DNA of 64,000 nucleotides from Paenibacillus durus ATCC 35681 (GCF_000993825.1 NZ_CP011114.1:4774001-4838000), one strand, 5' to 3'; positions 45,966 to 56,976 are shown, counted from the first letter of the stretch. Numbers and translations are program-made. The notes: generated by a model from the letters alone, not told the origin.

Positions 45966-46830
45966 CGGATATAACGAACAACTGGTGCAATCCATCAAGA
46001 ACTGGCTGAGGGAGGATGTCGGTTCCGGCGATGTAACCACTCTGACGACGATTGCGCCCGGACATCAGTCCAAAGGAATTATTCATGCAAAAGAAGAAGG
46101 CGTGGTCTGCGGCATTCCCGTCGCGGAGCTGGTATTCGAGGTAGTCGATCCAGGCCTGTCCTTTACCCCATTCGTGAAGGAAGGCGAACATGTAGCGAAG
46201 GGAACCGTGATTGCAGAAGTGGAAGGCAGCACCCACGCGATTTTGACCGGAGAGCGGCTTGCGCTGAATTTAATGCAGCGGCTTTCTGGGGTGGCGACGC
46301 GGACAGCCTCGTTCGTGCAGGCGCTGGACGGACTGCCGGCAAAGCTGGTGGATACACGCAAGACTACGCCTGGACACCGGATGCTGGAGAAGTATGCGGT
46401 TCGCGTCGGCGGAGGCGCCAATCACCGGTTCGGTTTATACGATGCCGTTATGATCAAGGATAATCATATTAAAGGCGCAGGGGGCATTCAGAAGGCCGTC
46501 AGCAGAGCCCGGGCCAACATTCCGCATACCATGACGATTGAAGTGGAAACGGAAAGCTTGGAACAGGTGGAGGAGGCGCTGGCCGCAGGCGCGGATATTA
46601 TTATGCTCGATAACATGTCTCTTGAATTAATGACAGAAGCTGTGCGTAAAATTAAGACGAAGGCGCCGCATGTGAAGACGGAGGCTTCGGGAAGTGTATC
46701 GCTGGAAACGGTGCGCGGCATCGCAGAAACGGGTGTCGATGTCATTTCTGTCGGACGACTCACGTATTCCTTTTCCAGTTTGGATATCAGTCTGGATCTG
46801 AATGAGAAGAAGGAGGACGCTTTGTCATGA
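45955..46830 (+). CDS. nadC: Nicotinate-nucleotide pyrophosphorylase (carboxylating)
   Basis: Turns quinolinate and PRPP into nicotinate mononucleotide, the third NAD-synthesis step. The 291-residue protein has the quinolinate- and PRPP-binding [40 protein letters not shown] and EVETESLEQ. It overlaps nadB by 11 bp (ATG 45958 would also do) and coaX by 4 bp, so the four genes look like one operon. Confidence 0.95.
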   Translation: MMFNGYNEQLVQSIKNWLREDVGSGDVTTLTTIAPGHQSKGIIHAKEEGVVCGIPVAELVFEVVDPGLSFTPFVKEGEHVAKGTVIAEVEGSTHAILTGERLALNLMQRLSGVATRTASFVQALDGLPAKLVDTRKTTPGHRMLEKYAVRVGGGANHRFGLYDAVMIKDNHIKGAGGIQKAVSRARANIPHTMTIEVETESLEQVEEALAAGADIIMLDNMSLELMTEAVRKIKTKAPHVKTEASGSVSLETVRGIAETGVDVISVGRLTYSFSSLDISLDLNEKKEDALS

Positions 46831-47594
46831 TGCTGGCCGTGGATATCGGCAATACGAATATTGTGCTTGGGGTTTACCGGCAGCGGGAACTCCTGCACCA
46901 TTTCCGGCTGAGCACGGCGCGGCAAGCGACCGCGGATGAGTACGGGATTTTGATTCACAATTTATTTAATATGTCGGGTCTGTCCGTTAAAAATGTGGAA
47001 GGAGTCATCATTTCTTCCGTCGTCCCTCCGCTCGTGCATGTAATCGTGGAAATGTGTGTCAAATATATTGGCAAAGAGCCGCTGGTAGTCGGGCCCGGAA
47101 TCAAGACCGGGCTCAATCTGCGTTACGAGAACCCTCGGGAGGTCGGCGCGGACCGTATCGTGAACGCCGTGGCCGCCATTGAGCGCTATCAATGTCCGCT
47201 AGTCGTCGTCGACTTTGGCACCGCCACAACATTTGACTGTATCGACGGAAACGCCAATTATCTGGGAGGCGCCATTGTGCCGGGCATCGGCATTTCCACC
47301 GAGGCGTTATATCTGCGGGCGTCCAAGCTGCCGAGAATCGAGCTCGAGAAGCCCAAGAAAGTAATCGGCCGAAATACCGTGCATGCGATGCAGGCCGGGA
47401 TTATTTTCGGCTACGCAGGACAGGTGGAAGGCATTGTAAGGCGCATTAAGGCCGAGATGAATGCTCCCAGACTGAAGGTCATCGCGACGGGAGGACTGGC
47501 GCCGCTAATTGCGGGCGAGACGGACTGCATTGATGAAATCGATTCGATGCTCACCCTGGAGGGGCTGCGCATTATTTATGACCGCAATCAATAA
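46827..47594 (+). CDS. coaX: Type III pantothenate kinase
   Basis: First step of CoA synthesis; the type III enzyme uses the ASKHA fold and is not feedback-inhibited by CoA. The 255-residue protein has [17 protein letters not shown] at the start, [11 protein letters not shown] and [17 protein letters not shown] 46827 overlaps the nadC stop. Confidence 0.95.
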   Translation: MMLAVDIGNTNIVLGVYRQRELLHHFRLSTARQATADEYGILIHNLFNMSGLSVKNVEGVIISSVVPPLVHVIVEMCVKYIGKEPLVVGPGIKTGLNLRYENPREVGADRIVNAVAAIERYQCPLVVVDFGTATTFDCIDGNANYLGGAIVPGIGISTEALYLRASKLPRIELEKPKKVIGRNTVHAMQAGIIFGYAGQVEGIVRRIKAEMNAPRLKVIATGGLAPLIAGETDCIDEIDSMLTLEGLRIIYDRNQ

Positions 47595-47632
47595 CAGCGG
47601 GATTCAACTTATAACAGGAGGGCTGATTACCC

Positions 47633-48514
47633 ATGCAAAATAAAAAAGACCGATTGGTACGGGGAACGGCACTTAATGGCAGGGTACGGGCTTTTGCGGT
47701 TCGCACAACGGAACTTACAGCCGAGCTTCAGCGCAGGCATGATACGTATCCGACGGCTACGGCCGCGCTCGGACGCACGGTTACCGCAGCCGCCATGATG
47801 GGCGCCATGCTCAAAGGCAAGGAAATGATCAATATCCAGGTCAAAGGCGGCGGTCCGATCGGGCAGATTGTCGCAGAGGCTAACGCTGAGGGAGAGGTTC
47901 GCGGCTATGTCCAGAATCCTCATGTTCATCTGCCGAGCAACAGTCTGGGCAAGCTGGACGTGGCGGGAGCAGTCGGTACCGAAGGCTTCATCCATGTCAT
48001 TAAGGATCTCGGTCTCAAGGAGCCTTACCGTGGCAGTGTGCCGATTGTTTCCGGTGAGCTCGGCGACGATTTTACGTATTACTTTGCCGTCTCCGAGCAG
48101 ACGAACTCTGCGGTGGGACTAGGTGTACTAGTCGATACGGATAACAGCGTCAAGGTGGCTGGCGGATTTATTATTCAGCTGCTGCCGGGCCTGAGCGATG
48201 AGGAGATTACGGAAATTGAGCATAACTTAAGCTCGACTCCTTCAGTTACAGCGCTGCTCGATCAGGGTGTGGAGCCGGAGGAGATGCTGCGCCGCATTTT
48301 GCCCGATACGGAAGTGCTGGACGAAATGGAAATTAGATTTCAGTGTCATTGCTCCCGCGAGAAAGTGGAGCAGACTCTGCTCAGCCTCGGCGCATATGAA
48401 TTGGAGCAGATGATCGAGGAAGATGGTCAGGCCGAAGTGGTATGCCATTTCTGCAACGAAGCCTATTCTTTTAACAAGGCGGAGCTACAGGAAATTCTCA
48501 ATCAAGCGAAATAG
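47633..48514 (+). CDS. hslO: Redox-regulated chaperone Hsp33
   Basis: Holdase activated by oxidation. The 293-residue protein has the Hsp33 core and the C-terminal zinc-binding redox switch: CHC (about 238-240) and CHFC (about 271-274). AGGAGGGC precedes ATG 47633. Located after coaX as in B. subtilis. Confidence 0.95.
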   Translation: MQNKKDRLVRGTALNGRVRAFAVRTTELTAELQRRHDTYPTATAALGRTVTAAAMMGAMLKGKEMINIQVKGGGPIGQIVAEANAEGEVRGYVQNPHVHLPSNSLGKLDVAGAVGTEGFIHVIKDLGLKEPYRGSVPIVSGELGDDFTYYFAVSEQTNSAVGLGVLVDTDNSVKVAGGFIIQLLPGLSDEEITEIEHNLSSTPSVTALLDQGVEPEEMLRRILPDTEVLDEMEIRFQCHCSREKVEQTLLSLGAYELEQMIEEDGQAEVVCHFCNEAYSFNKAELQEILNQAK

Positions 48515-48526
48515 GATCGTGTGGGA

Positions 48527-49462
48527 ATGACAAGACAGGAACGCGCTTTGCGCAACTCCGTTCTCGTTCTGGCTGGATTGGTTCTGCTTCTGTCCGTCCT
48601 TCTCATATGGGAATGGCGCAAGGGAAAAGGGACGGAAGGGAACGGCGGAGACGGAAAAAGAATAGCGAAGGTGGCCGGCCAATCCATCTCGCTGCGGGAG
48701 TGGAGAGATGAGCTCCAAAATAGATACGGCGATGAAGTGCTGCTAGCCATGCTTAACCGGATTGCGGTAGAGACGGAAGCCAAGAAGCTCGGAATCTCCG
48801 TCTCAGAGCAGGAGGTCGACCGGGAATTGCGGACGGCGGCTTCCGGTTACGGCTCGGAGGAAGAATATTACTTGCAGATGGAAACAGAGCTTGGCATGAC
48901 CAAGGAGGAAGTCCGGGAAGAAACCAGGTACAGGCTTATGCTCCAAGCGGTGGCAACGGCCGGAATTGTAATCGGGGAAAGGGAGATCGATGAGTATTTG
49001 CAGCAGGACCCAAGCCTTCTTCACCCGGTTAAGGAGATCGAGCTGTCAATTATTAAGGTAAATTCCGAAAGGGAAGCGGAACAGGTGCTGAACCGTTTGG
49101 AAGACGGTGAGGATTTTGCGGAATTGGCAAAGCAGCTTTCGATTGATGAGGACAGCAGGGTTCGAGGGGGCCGGGTCGGTACAGTGGAGGAAGACAATCC
49201 TTATTGGCCGCAGGAACTGCTGAAGGCAGCGGCGGAGCTGGACCCTGGCACTGCTGCCGGTCCGTTTCAGGTAGATGGCGGTTATGCCGTGATTCGGACA
49301 GACAAAGTAACCGTCCCGAAGATGCCGAGCGAACGGGAAATAAGAGAGCAGGTCCGCATGGAGCTTGCACTGGAGCAGGCTCCTCCGCTGCAGAAGGTCG
49401 AGAGCGATCTCCGCGCCAAATATGATGCCGCAATAGATATTGACAAGGGACTTCAAGATTGA
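48527..49462 (+). CDS. yacD: Parvulin-type peptidyl-prolyl isomerase (YacD)
   Basis: Membrane-anchored foldase related to PrsA. The 311-residue protein has an N-terminal membrane helix (about 13-30), a SurA-N-like helical part and a parvulin domain (about 165-260) with ELSIIKVNSEREAEQVLNRL, DFAELAKQLSIDED and GGYAVIR. ATG 48527 is likely; GTG 48521 also possible, and the ribosome site is weak. A second parvulin lies at 25905 in this window. Its last bases contain the cysK -35 element. Confidence 0.85.
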   Translation: MTRQERALRNSVLVLAGLVLLLSVLLIWEWRKGKGTEGNGGDGKRIAKVAGQSISLREWRDELQNRYGDEVLLAMLNRIAVETEAKKLGISVSEQEVDRELRTAASGYGSEEEYYLQMETELGMTKEEVREETRYRLMLQAVATAGIVIGEREIDEYLQQDPSLLHPVKEIELSIIKVNSEREAEQVLNRLEDGEDFAELAKQLSIDEDSRVRGGRVGTVEEDNPYWPQELLKAAAELDPGTAAGPFQVDGGYAVIRTDKVTVPKMPSEREIREQVRMELALEQAPPLQKVESDLRAKYDAAIDIDKGLQD

Positions 49463-49468
49463 TAAGAT
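49440..49468 (+). promoter_or_regulatory. Sigma-A promoter of cysK
   Basis: TTGACA (49440-49445), 17 bp, TAAGAT (49463-49468); the -35 lies within the end of yacD. Confidence 0.7.
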
Positions 49469-49478
49469 GAGATCAATG

Positions 49479-49504
49479 TAAAACCTACTGATTTAGTCGG
49501 AATA
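49479..49504 (+). promoter_or_regulatory. CymR-like operator at cysK
   Basis: These 26 bp match, by my recollection of the CymR consensus (TAAWNC...NAT...YGGAATT), at all but three defined positions (TAAAACC at the left, TCGGAATA at the right). It starts about at the transcription start of the cysK promoter, an ideal blocking site. CymR with CysK as corepressor controls cysK in B. subtilis. Confidence 0.5.
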
Positions 49505-49697
49505 GCACGGCAGCTTGCATCTGGGCTGTGCAGCGCGCAGCTTGGCATGCGGCGTTTCCTGAACTTTCGGGCAGATCCGGTATGACCATGTTAATTTTAA
49601 GGCGGCCGCTGATGACCCAAGGGGCAAATGCTGAAGACTGATGTCACAAGTTACGCAATCTTTTATCTCGTTCATTATTCTAAGGAGGTTTTTGCCC
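49505..49697 (+). other. Long cysK leader
   Basis: About 190 nt without a gene. No T-box, S-box or other riboswitch signature was recognised. It ends with AAGGAGG at the cysK ribosome site. Confidence 0.5.
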
Positions 49698-50636
49698 ATG
49701 TCTAAAGTGGTCAACAATGTAACCGAACTAATTGGAGGCACCCCGCTTGTGCGCCTGAACCGGATCGTACCGGAAGGTGCTGCGGAAATCTATGTGAAGC
49801 TTGAATACCAGAACCCGGGCTCCAGCGTTAAGGACCGGATTGCGGTCAGCATTGTGGAAGAAGCCGAGAAGCAAGGCCGTCTGAAACCAGGAGATACGAT
49901 CCTTGAGGCAACCAGCGGCAATACGGGTATCGGACTGGCAATGGTAGCGGCGGCTAAAGGATACAAAGCCATTATCGTTATGCCTGAGACGATGAGCTTG
50001 GAGCGCCGCAACCTGCTTCGCGCCTATGGCGCGGAATTGGTTCTGACACCGGGATCGGAAGGCATGAACGGCGCGGTCAAGAAAGCCGAAGCCATTCTGG
50101 CTGAGAACCCGAACTACTTTGTTGCCGAGCAGTTCAAGAATCCGGCCAACGTGAAGATTCACCGTGAAACGACGGGACCGGAAATCGTTGAAGCGATCGA
50201 TTCGATCGGCGGGTCGCTGGACGCTTTCATCGCGGGTATTGGCACAGGCGGAACGATTACAGGCGCCGGTGAAGTGCTGAAAGAGAAATATCCGGATATC
50301 AAGATTTACGCGGTAGAGCCTGCGGCTTCGCCAATTCTTGCGGGAGGCAAACCGGGACCTCACAAAATTCAAGGTATCGGAGCCAACTTTATCCCTGATA
50401 TTCTGAACCAAAATGTTTACGATGAAATTATTCATATTGAAAATGATGAAGCGTTTGATACAGCGCGCCGTGTAGCCAAAGAAGAGGGCATCCTGTCCGG
50501 CATTTCTTCGGGAGCTGCGATTTTTGCAGCGATCAAAGTAGCCAAGGAACTGGGCGCCGGCAAACGCGTGGTTGCAATCGTTCCGAGTAACGGCGAACGT
50601 TACCTCAGCACACCGCTGTACAACTACGAAGCTTAA
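49698..50636 (+). CDS. cysK: Cysteine synthase A (O-acetylserine sulfhydrylase)
   Basis: PLP enzyme making cysteine from O-acetylserine and sulfide. The 312-residue protein has the Schiff-base lysine in [10 protein letters not shown], the substrate loop [11 protein letters not shown], and [25 protein letters not shown] sits nine bases before ATG 49698. It has its own promoter and a CymR-like operator. Confidence 0.96.
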   Translation: MSKVVNNVTELIGGTPLVRLNRIVPEGAAEIYVKLEYQNPGSSVKDRIAVSIVEEAEKQGRLKPGDTILEATSGNTGIGLAMVAAAKGYKAIIVMPETMSLERRNLLRAYGAELVLTPGSEGMNGAVKKAEAILAENPNYFVAEQFKNPANVKIHRETTGPEIVEAIDSIGGSLDAFIAGIGTGGTITGAGEVLKEKYPDIKIYAVEPAASPILAGGKPGPHKIQGIGANFIPDILNQNVYDEIIHIENDEAFDTARRVAKEEGILSGISSGAAIFAAIKVAKELGAGKRVVAIVPSNGERYLSTPLYNYEA

Positions 50637-50675
50637 ACCTATTTCTAATAGGAATAATATTATAATTGTACGGAC

Positions 50676-50719
50676 AAGAGCCTTTGACTTCCGCCTTTTA
50701 GCGGTTGCCCAAGGCTCTT
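50676..50719 (+). terminator. Terminator after cysK
   Basis: AAGAGCCTT and AAGGCTCTT form a 9-bp outer stem with an inner CCGC/GCGG hairpin; only a short T run follows. Confidence 0.65.
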
Positions 50720-50843
50720 TGAATTTGGCCAGCGTCCTTTCCAGGCAAAAATAAGCGCTTCTTGTCGGATAGACTTTTCAAAATTGCTGAAAATAAAGTA
50801 TACTGACAGGCAAATAGCTATTGAGGCGTTTAGGAGGATGAAC

Positions 50844-52466
50844 TTGGAGATCGTCACGGGTTGGAAGGAATGGGAGCAGTGGGCCGGCGAGGGCTGGAAT
50901 ATCCTGCCTCTAATCATACGGTCGCAGCTTGACCCGGGCGGATTGCCGCACTCTTGGAAAAAAGCGTGGGAAATCGCATCGCCTTACTCTGTGGTGCTGG
51001 AGAGCGGAAAGGGCGGGCGTTATACGTACGTTGGACTTCGCCCTTCATCCGTGCTGGCAGGCAAGGAGGGACATGCCGAGGTACTGCGGATTGCCGCCGG
51101 AAGTGCGTCAAATGCGGGCAGTGCGGCAGGAGATGGGACCGAGGGGCTGGAAGGCGCGCCGCTTGAGGTGCTGCGGGAATGGATGGCGCCCTTTAAAGCA
51201 CCCCGGCCTGAGGATTCCGGGCTTCCGCCGTTTACAGGGGGCTGCGTCGGCTTCCTGTCGTATGATGTGGTCCGCTCGCTTGAACGGCTGCCTTCTTCCT
51301 CGGAGGATCATCCGGGATTTCCTGATTATCTCTGGATGCGCCTGGACGAGATGTGGATCTACGACCACGAGCAGCACCAGTTGTACTGCGCACTGCATCC
51401 TTCGGTTCCAGCCAACGTCTCGGCTGCCGCTTCCGCCGCAGAACTTAAAGCGCTCTATGAAGAGACGTTGGAAAAAGCAGAGGAAATGCTGGAAAAGTGG
51501 CGGCAGATTTGCGAAGCAGCGGAAGCGGCTGAGGAAGCTGAACCGGACACTTCCAGTGTTCCGGATATCCCCGCAGCGACCGAATCCGGTGAATGGCCGG
51601 GGATGTTCTCGGCATTTACCAGAGAGAAGTTCCAGCAGGCTGTGCTGGATATCCAGGAATACATCCGCCAAGGCGATGTATTCCAGGTGAACCTGTCGCT
51701 GCGGCAGGAAGCGCCGCTTACCTCCTCGCCGGAAGAGGTGTACGAGTGGCTGCGCAGGCTCAACCCGTCCCCGTACATGGGGCTGCTGCGCTCGCCTGGC
51801 TTCGCGCTGTCCAGCGCTTCGCCGGAGCTGCTGGTCAAGCTGCACGGGGACAAAGTGAGCGCACGGCCAATCGCCGGCACCCGGCGCCGGGGCCTGACTC
51901 CCGCGGAGGACGCCGCCATGGAGGCGGAGCTGCGCGGGAGCGCCAAAGAGACGGCCGAGCATATTATGCTCGTCGATCTGGAGCGCAACGACATCGGGCG
52001 CGTCTCCGCTTATGGCACGGTCAACGTACCGGAGCTCATGACCGTGGAACGCTATTCGCATGTCATGCACCTCGTTTCCCAGGTCAACGGGCGGATTGCG
52101 GAGGGTAAGGATGCCTACGATGTGATCGCGGCCCTATTTCCAGGCGGGACCATTACCGGTGCGCCGAAGGTAAGGACGATGGAGATCATCGAGGAATTGG
52201 AGCCTGTCCGGCGTGGTCCGTATACCGGTTCGATGGGCTGGATTGACTACGGCGGCAATATGGAATTAAATATTATTATACGAACGTTGGTTGTAAAGGA
52301 CGGAATCGGCTATATTCAGACGGGCGCGGGCATCGTGATCGACTCCGATCCTTACCGCGAATACCGGGAATGCCATAATAAAGCCAAGGCCATCGTCAAA
52401 GCGGTTCTTTGCAGTGAAGCGATTCGGGAATCGCAGCCTGGCGGCGGCGCGGAGGGAGCAAAATAA
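50844..52466 (+). CDS. pabB: Aminodeoxychorismate synthase component I
   Basis: With PabA converts chorismate to 4-amino-4-deoxychorismate for folate. The 540-residue protein has [19 protein letters not shown] and the chorismate-binding [21 protein letters not shown] 50844 is six bases after AGGAGG; ATG 50838 touches that site. An Ala/Glu-rich insertion lies around residues 195-255. It starts the pab-fol operon; TrpE is an alternative family but the neighbours decide. Confidence 0.93.
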   Translation: MEIVTGWKEWEQWAGEGWNILPLIIRSQLDPGGLPHSWKKAWEIASPYSVVLESGKGGRYTYVGLRPSSVLAGKEGHAEVLRIAAGSASNAGSAAGDGTEGLEGAPLEVLREWMAPFKAPRPEDSGLPPFTGGCVGFLSYDVVRSLERLPSSSEDHPGFPDYLWMRLDEMWIYDHEQHQLYCALHPSVPANVSAAASAAELKALYEETLEKAEEMLEKWRQICEAAEAAEEAEPDTSSVPDIPAATESGEWPGMFSAFTREKFQQAVLDIQEYIRQGDVFQVNLSLRQEAPLTSSPEEVYEWLRRLNPSPYMGLLRSPGFALSSASPELLVKLHGDKVSARPIAGTRRRGLTPAEDAAMEAELRGSAKETAEHIMLVDLERNDIGRVSAYGTVNVPELMTVERYSHVMHLVSQVNGRIAEGKDAYDVIAALFPGGTITGAPKVRTMEIIEELEPVRRGPYTGSMGWIDYGGNMELNIIIRTLVVKDGIGYIQTGAGIVIDSDPYREYRECHNKAKAIVKAVLCSEAIRESQPGGGAEGAK

Positions 52467-52468
52467 AC

Positions 52469-53050
52469 ATGATTTTGGTTATCGACAACTATGACTCTTT
52501 TACGTATAATCTCGTGCAGTATTTAGGGGAGCTCGGTGAAGAGGTCAAGGTTTATCGCAACGATGAAATCACCATCGAAGAGATTGAGCGACTGGCGCCG
52601 GATCATATCCTGATCTCTCCGGGACCGTGTACGCCGAATGAGGCGGGCATCAGTCTCGAACTGATCAGCCATTTTAAAGGCGTGATCCCGATCTTCGGCG
52701 TTTGCCTTGGCCATCAGGCGATCGGACAGGCATTTGGCGGCAATGTTATTCGAGCGGAGCGGCTGATGCATGGCAAAACCTCGCCGATCCATCATAAAGG
52801 CGGTTCTGTCTTTGAAGGGTTGGAATCACCATTTACGGCGACCCGGTATCATTCCCTGCTCGTAGAGCGCGAGAGCCTACCCGATTGTCTGGAAATTACT
52901 GCTGAAACGGCGGAAGGTGAAATTATGGGACTCCGTCACAAGGAGTATCCGATTGAGGGCGTCCAGTTCCATCCGGAGTCGATTATTACCGATCACGGCC
53001 ATACGATGCTCCGCAATTTCCTGAAACGAAAAGCCGGGAAGACGGTATGA
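52469..53050 (+). CDS. pabA: Glutamine amidotransferase, aminodeoxychorismate synthase component II
   Basis: Supplies ammonia from glutamine to PabB. Class I amidotransferase of 193 residues with the nucleophile in [11 protein letters not shown] (Cys79) and the His-Glu pair in VQFHPESI (about 170). In B. subtilis this subunit also serves TrpE; no other copy is visible here. It starts two bases after pabB stops. Confidence 0.95.
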   Translation: MILVIDNYDSFTYNLVQYLGELGEEVKVYRNDEITIEEIERLAPDHILISPGPCTPNEAGISLELISHFKGVIPIFGVCLGHQAIGQAFGGNVIRAERLMHGKTSPIHHKGGSVFEGLESPFTATRYHSLLVERESLPDCLEITAETAEGEIMGLRHKEYPIEGVQFHPESIITDHGHTMLRNFLKRKAGKTV

Positions 53051-53928
53051 ATTATATAGGATTGAATGGCGGCGTCGTAGACGCCGGAGATGCCGTGGTT
53101 TCCGTCAGGGATCACGGCTTTTTGTATGGCATCGGCTTATTCGAGACGTTCCGGACGTACGGGGGCAGGCCGTTTTTGCTCGAGCGGCATCTGGAGCGTA
53201 TGGCGGAAGGCTGCCGTCAGCTTGGCATTCCTTATAAGCCCGATCCTGTCGGCCTAACGGATTGGATCGCGGAGCTGATGAAGCGGAACGGGCTGCAAGA
53301 AGCCTACATCCGTTACACCGTAACCGCCGGCGAGGATGTTCTCGGCCTTCCGGCGGGAGACTATACCCGTCCCAATCAGGTGTTGTTCACTAAAGCGCTG
53401 CCACAGCGCCCTGTCGAGTTGGATATAAATGGCAAAGAGCTGCAACTGCTCAAGCTGCCTCGGAATACGCCGGAAGGCCCGGTACGCTTCAAGTCGCTGC
53501 ATTATATGAACAATATTTTGGCCAAAAGAGAACTGTCACTCTACCCGTCCGCTGCCCGAAGTGCGGAAGGCCTGATGTTAACCGAGCGCGGAGAAGTGGC
53601 GGAAGGCATTGTCAGCAATGTGTTTTTTGTGAAAGAGGGACGATTGTTCACACCGGATGAGTCGGCAGGCATACTCCCGGGAATTACCCGGGAAATGGTC
53701 ATGGAGCTTGCCGGGACCGAAGGTCTTGAGGTGGAGACAGGATTGTACCCTTGGGAAATGCTGAGTACGGCGGACGAAGTCTTTTTGACCAATTCTATTC
53801 AAGAGATCGTGCCAGTAACGATTCTATGGAAAGAGAATGAACGCATGGTAGTCGGAAGCGGATCGGCAGGACCCGTCACCTCCGTGCTTCTAAAGAAATA
53901 CAGACAGAGAGCGGGAGTCGAGCAATGA
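53047..53928 (+). CDS. pabC: Aminodeoxychorismate lyase
   Basis: PLP fold-type IV enzyme splitting aminodeoxychorismate into p-aminobenzoate and pyruvate. The 293-residue protein has the lysine-containing [16 protein letters not shown] and a C-terminal [14 protein letters not shown]. It overlaps pabA and folP by 4 bp each. Confidence 0.93.
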   Translation: MNYIGLNGGVVDAGDAVVSVRDHGFLYGIGLFETFRTYGGRPFLLERHLERMAEGCRQLGIPYKPDPVGLTDWIAELMKRNGLQEAYIRYTVTAGEDVLGLPAGDYTRPNQVLFTKALPQRPVELDINGKELQLLKLPRNTPEGPVRFKSLHYMNNILAKRELSLYPSAARSAEGLMLTERGEVAEGIVSNVFFVKEGRLFTPDESAGILPGITREMVMELAGTEGLEVETGLYPWEMLSTADEVFLTNSIQEIVPVTILWKENERMVVGSGSAGPVTSVLLKKYRQRAGVEQ

Positions 53929-54800
53929 AGCCTATACTGTATACGCGAAAATATACCAGCGGTCCTATGGAGCTTACCTTGGGGACGCGGACATTGATTA
54001 TGGGCATCCTGAATGTCACACCGGATTCCTTTTCGGACGGCGGATTATGGGACAAGCCCGAAGCTGCGGTCAGGCATGCCTTGCAGATGGTGGAGGAAGG
54101 CGCCGACATGATCGATATCGGAGGCGAATCGACGCGTCCCGGTCACGAACCGGTGAGCGCTGACGAGGAGCTGTCGCGCATCCTTCCCGTTATTGAAGCG
54201 ATTCACCGCGCCGCGCCGCAAATTCCGCTATCGATCGACACCTATAAGGCGGAGGTGGCGAAGCAGGCGATTGCCGCCGGAGCGCATATCATCAACGACA
54301 TTTGGGGCGGCAAGGCTGATCCTCTCATGGCAAAGGTCGCCGCAGAAGCTGATTGTCCGATTATTTTGATGCATAACCGCAAGGACCGGGATTATACCGA
54401 TTTGCAGGCTGAAATGATCGCTGATCTCCGCGAGAGCATCGATTTGGCTTTACAGGCGGGAGTCCGGGCGGAACAGATCATCCTTGACCCCGGCATTGGT
54501 TTCGCCAAGGATTATCATGAGAATTTGCGGGCAATGATGTCGCTGGACTCTTTGACAGAGCTCGGCTATCCGGTGCTGCTCGCCACATCGCGCAAACGAT
54601 TCATCCGCATGGCGCTTGACCTGCCGGTTGACGATGTCGTCGAAGGTACGGCGGCAACCGTAGCTTTTGGCATTGCTCAGGGCTGTCAAATTGTGCGCGT
54701 ACACGATGTACGGCTGATCAAACGGACGGTTACGATGTGCGACGCCATGCTCTATTCCGACGTTAATAATGAAAGGTGGCATCCCCTATGGACAAAATGA
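53925..54800 (+). CDS. folP: Dihydropteroate synthase
   Basis: Joins p-aminobenzoate to hydroxymethyldihydropterin diphosphate; target of sulfonamides. The 291-residue protein has MGILNVTPDSFSDGG, GADMIDIGGESTRPG and ILDPGIGFAKDYHENL, typical of DHPS. It is coupled to pabC and folB by overlaps. Confidence 0.95.
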   Translation: MKPILYTRKYTSGPMELTLGTRTLIMGILNVTPDSFSDGGLWDKPEAAVRHALQMVEEGADMIDIGGESTRPGHEPVSADEELSRILPVIEAIHRAAPQIPLSIDTYKAEVAKQAIAAGAHIINDIWGGKADPLMAKVAAEADCPIILMHNRKDRDYTDLQAEMIADLRESIDLALQAGVRAEQIILDPGIGFAKDYHENLRAMMSLDSLTELGYPVLLATSRKRFIRMALDLPVDDVVEGTAATVAFGIAQGCQIVRVHDVRLIKRTVTMCDAMLYSDVNNERWHPLWTK

Positions 54801-55150
54801 AACTTCATCGAATGGAATACTACGGTTATCATGGCGTTTTTGAAGAGGAGCGCAGGCTGGGTCAGCGTTACTACATTGATCTGGAGTTCGAGCTGGACTT
54901 AAGCGGAGCAGGGCGAAGCGACGATCTGCAGCAGACAGTAAACTACGCCGAAGCGCATGCTTTGGTTAAAAATATTGTCGAACAGGAGTCCTATAAGCTG
55001 ATTGAAGCTTTGGGCGAACGTATTGCATCTGCGGTACTTGACACTTATACTATTATCAACGCGGTAACGGTGAAGGTGACCAAACCGCATCCGCCGTTCG
55101 ACGTTCATTTCCAGGGAGTGACCGTGGAACTGCATAGAGCGAGAAAGTGA
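54788..55150 (+). CDS. folB: Dihydroneopterin aldolase
   Basis: Cleaves dihydroneopterin to hydroxymethyldihydropterin in folate synthesis. The 120-residue protein has EYYGYHGVFEEERRLGQRYY and a Glu/Lys pair later (VKVTKPHPPFD). ATG 54788 is eight bases after AAAGGTGG, overlapping folP by 13 bp. Confidence 0.94.
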   Translation: MDKMKLHRMEYYGYHGVFEEERRLGQRYYIDLEFELDLSGAGRSDDLQQTVNYAEAHALVKNIVEQESYKLIEALGERIASAVLDTYTIINAVTVKVTKPHPPFDVHFQGVTVELHRARK

Positions 55151-55160
55151 GAACCGATCT

Positions 55161-55709
55161 ATGAATAATCATTCCACCTCTGAACTGTCAGAGGCTTATA
55201 TTGCTTTAGGGGCCAATTTGGGGGACCGCGAAAAAAGTCTAAATGAGGCCCTCACTCTGCTCAATGCTCATGCCGATATTCAAGTCTTGCGCTGTTCCGG
55301 CGCATATGAGACCGAGCCTGTCGGTTATGCGGACCAACCGAATTTTTTAAACATGGCGGCGGCTGTACGCACATCGCTGATGCCCGAAGCGCTGCTGAAA
55401 GTGATGCTGGAGATTGAGGATCAGCTGGGACGGGTGAGGACAATACGTAACGGCCCCCGGACGGTAGATTTGGATTTGCTGTGGATGGATGGCAAGGTGC
55501 TTGACACTCCTCTTTTGATTCTGCCGCATCCCCGTATGCAGGAACGCGCATTCGTGCTTTTTCCGCTCCGCGATATTGTGCCGAAGGACGAACCGTCCGG
55601 TCTGCTGGAGTTGATGACGAAAGCGCTGGGCAAGTTAGACGGAAGGGAAGGAATCAAGTTGTGGACAACAAGCGTATGGGGAGAAGGATTCGGGCATACC
55701 GAAAGCTAA
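55161..55709 (+). CDS. folK: HPPK (6-hydroxymethyl-7,8-dihydropterin pyrophosphokinase)
   Basis: Activates hydroxymethyldihydropterin with ATP for FolP. The 182-residue protein has YIALGANLGDREKSLNEAL, RTIRNGPRTVDLDLLWMDG and LPHPRMQERAFVLFPL. The ribosome site before ATG 55161 is weak, consistent with coupling to folB. Its 3' end contains the start of the HTH gene. Confidence 0.94.
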   Translation: MNNHSTSELSEAYIALGANLGDREKSLNEALTLLNAHADIQVLRCSGAYETEPVGYADQPNFLNMAAAVRTSLMPEALLKVMLEIEDQLGRVRTIRNGPRTVDLDLLWMDGKVLDTPLLILPHPRMQERAFVLFPLRDIVPKDEPSGLLELMTKALGKLDGREGIKLWTTSVWGEGFGHTES

Positions 55710-55873
55710 AAGGCTATACACAGCAGGAACTTGCGGACCGTGCGGGCATTTCACTCGCTGTGCTCGGGGCGGCGGAGCGGGGAAACCGATGCTTGGAAGA
55801 TCAAATTTTAGATAAAATTGCGATAGTTTTGGAAGTCGGGGTCAAGGAATTGACCGACTCATCCTCAATATAA
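55661..55873 (+). CDS. yazB: Small Xre-family HTH protein (YazB)
   Basis: A 70-residue DNA-binding protein with a helix-turn-helix (about 9-45; [20 protein letters not shown]). GTG 55661 follows AAGGAA by seven bases and lies in another frame within the last 49 bp of folK. Position between folK and dusB matches yazB in B. subtilis. Target unknown. Confidence 0.85.
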   Translation: MDNKRMGRRIRAYRKLKGYTQQELADRAGISLAVLGAAERGNRCLEDQILDKIAIVLEVGVKELTDSSSI

Positions 55874-55902
55874 CATCCTCAATAGAAAAGGAAGTGAATC
55901 GT

Positions 55903-56925
55903 ATGCTTAAAATCGGCAACATCGAAATGAAAAATCAGGTTGTGCTCGCCCCTATGGCAGGTGTATGTAACCCGGCTTTCCGGCTTATCGCCAAGGAGTT
56001 CGGGACGGGCCTCGTCTGCGCCGAAATGGTAAGCGACAAGGCGATTGTGCACGGCAACAAGCGAACGCGCGAAATGCTGTTTGTCGATGACCGGGAGAAA
56101 CCGCTCAGCCTGCAAATTTTTGGCGGCGACCGCGAGTCGCTGGTGGAAGCGGCAAAGGTTGTCGATAAAGAAACGAACGCCGATATCATTGATATCAACA
56201 TGGGCTGTCCGGTGCCTAAGGTTACAAAATGCGACGCTGGAGCGCGCTGGCTGCTTGAGCCTGACAAAATCTACGAAATGGTCTCCGCAGTGGTTGACGC
56301 CGTCGACAAGCCGGTTACCGTCAAAATGCGGATCGGCTGGGACAGCGAGCATATTTACGTCGTAGATAACGCGCGCGCGGTGGAACGGGCCGGAGGCCAG
56401 GCGGTCAGCGTGCACGGGCGGACGCGTGAGCAGCTCTACACCGGACACGCGGATTGGAGCTACATCCGTCAGGCTAAGGAAGCCGTGTCCATTCCGGTCA
56501 TCGGCAACGGCGATGTGCAGACGCCGCAGGATGCCCGGGCTATGCTGGATCAGACCGGATGCGACGGCGTGATGATTGGGCGAGGCGCGCTCGGCAATCC
56601 GTGGATGCTGTACCGCACCGTCCAGTATCTAAGCACCGGAGAGCTGTTGCCCGACCCATCCCCGAGAGAAAAGATCGAGGTCGCCATTTTGCATATGGAC
56701 CGGCTGGTCGATTTGAAAGGCGAAGCGGTGGCTGTACGCGAAATGCGCAAGCATTTGGCCTGGTATTTGAAAGGTCTGAAAGGCGCGGCCCGTGTAAAAG
56801 ATGTCATTATGGAAGAAACGAAACGTGACGAAATGGTACGGATTTTAAATGATTTTGTCGACCGGGTCTCAGTAGAAGAAACAGGTGATGCGGCAGGCGC
56901 TGAAGCCTCTGTTTCCGCGGTATAA
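55903..56925 (+). CDS. dusB: tRNA-dihydrouridine synthase B
   Basis: FMN enzyme reducing uridines in the tRNA D-loop. The 340-residue protein has [24 protein letters not shown] with the catalytic Cys, and [20 protein letters not shown] flavin-binding loops. ATG 55903 is seven bases after AAGGAAG; GTG 55894 is within the site. The C-terminal tail is Ala/Glu/Val-rich. Confidence 0.94.
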   Translation: MLKIGNIEMKNQVVLAPMAGVCNPAFRLIAKEFGTGLVCAEMVSDKAIVHGNKRTREMLFVDDREKPLSLQIFGGDRESLVEAAKVVDKETNADIIDINMGCPVPKVTKCDAGARWLLEPDKIYEMVSAVVDAVDKPVTVKMRIGWDSEHIYVVDNARAVERAGGQAVSVHGRTREQLYTGHADWSYIRQAKEAVSIPVIGNGDVQTPQDARAMLDQTGCDGVMIGRGALGNPWMLYRTVQYLSTGELLPDPSPREKIEVAILHMDRLVDLKGEAVAVREMRKHLAWYLKGLKGAARVKDVIMEETKRDEMVRILNDFVDRVSVEETGDAAGAEASVSAV

Positions 56926-56976
56926 CGCCTGCTGTCGCGCTTGATTTGAAACCACCTGGCAATACGAATGCTGTCA

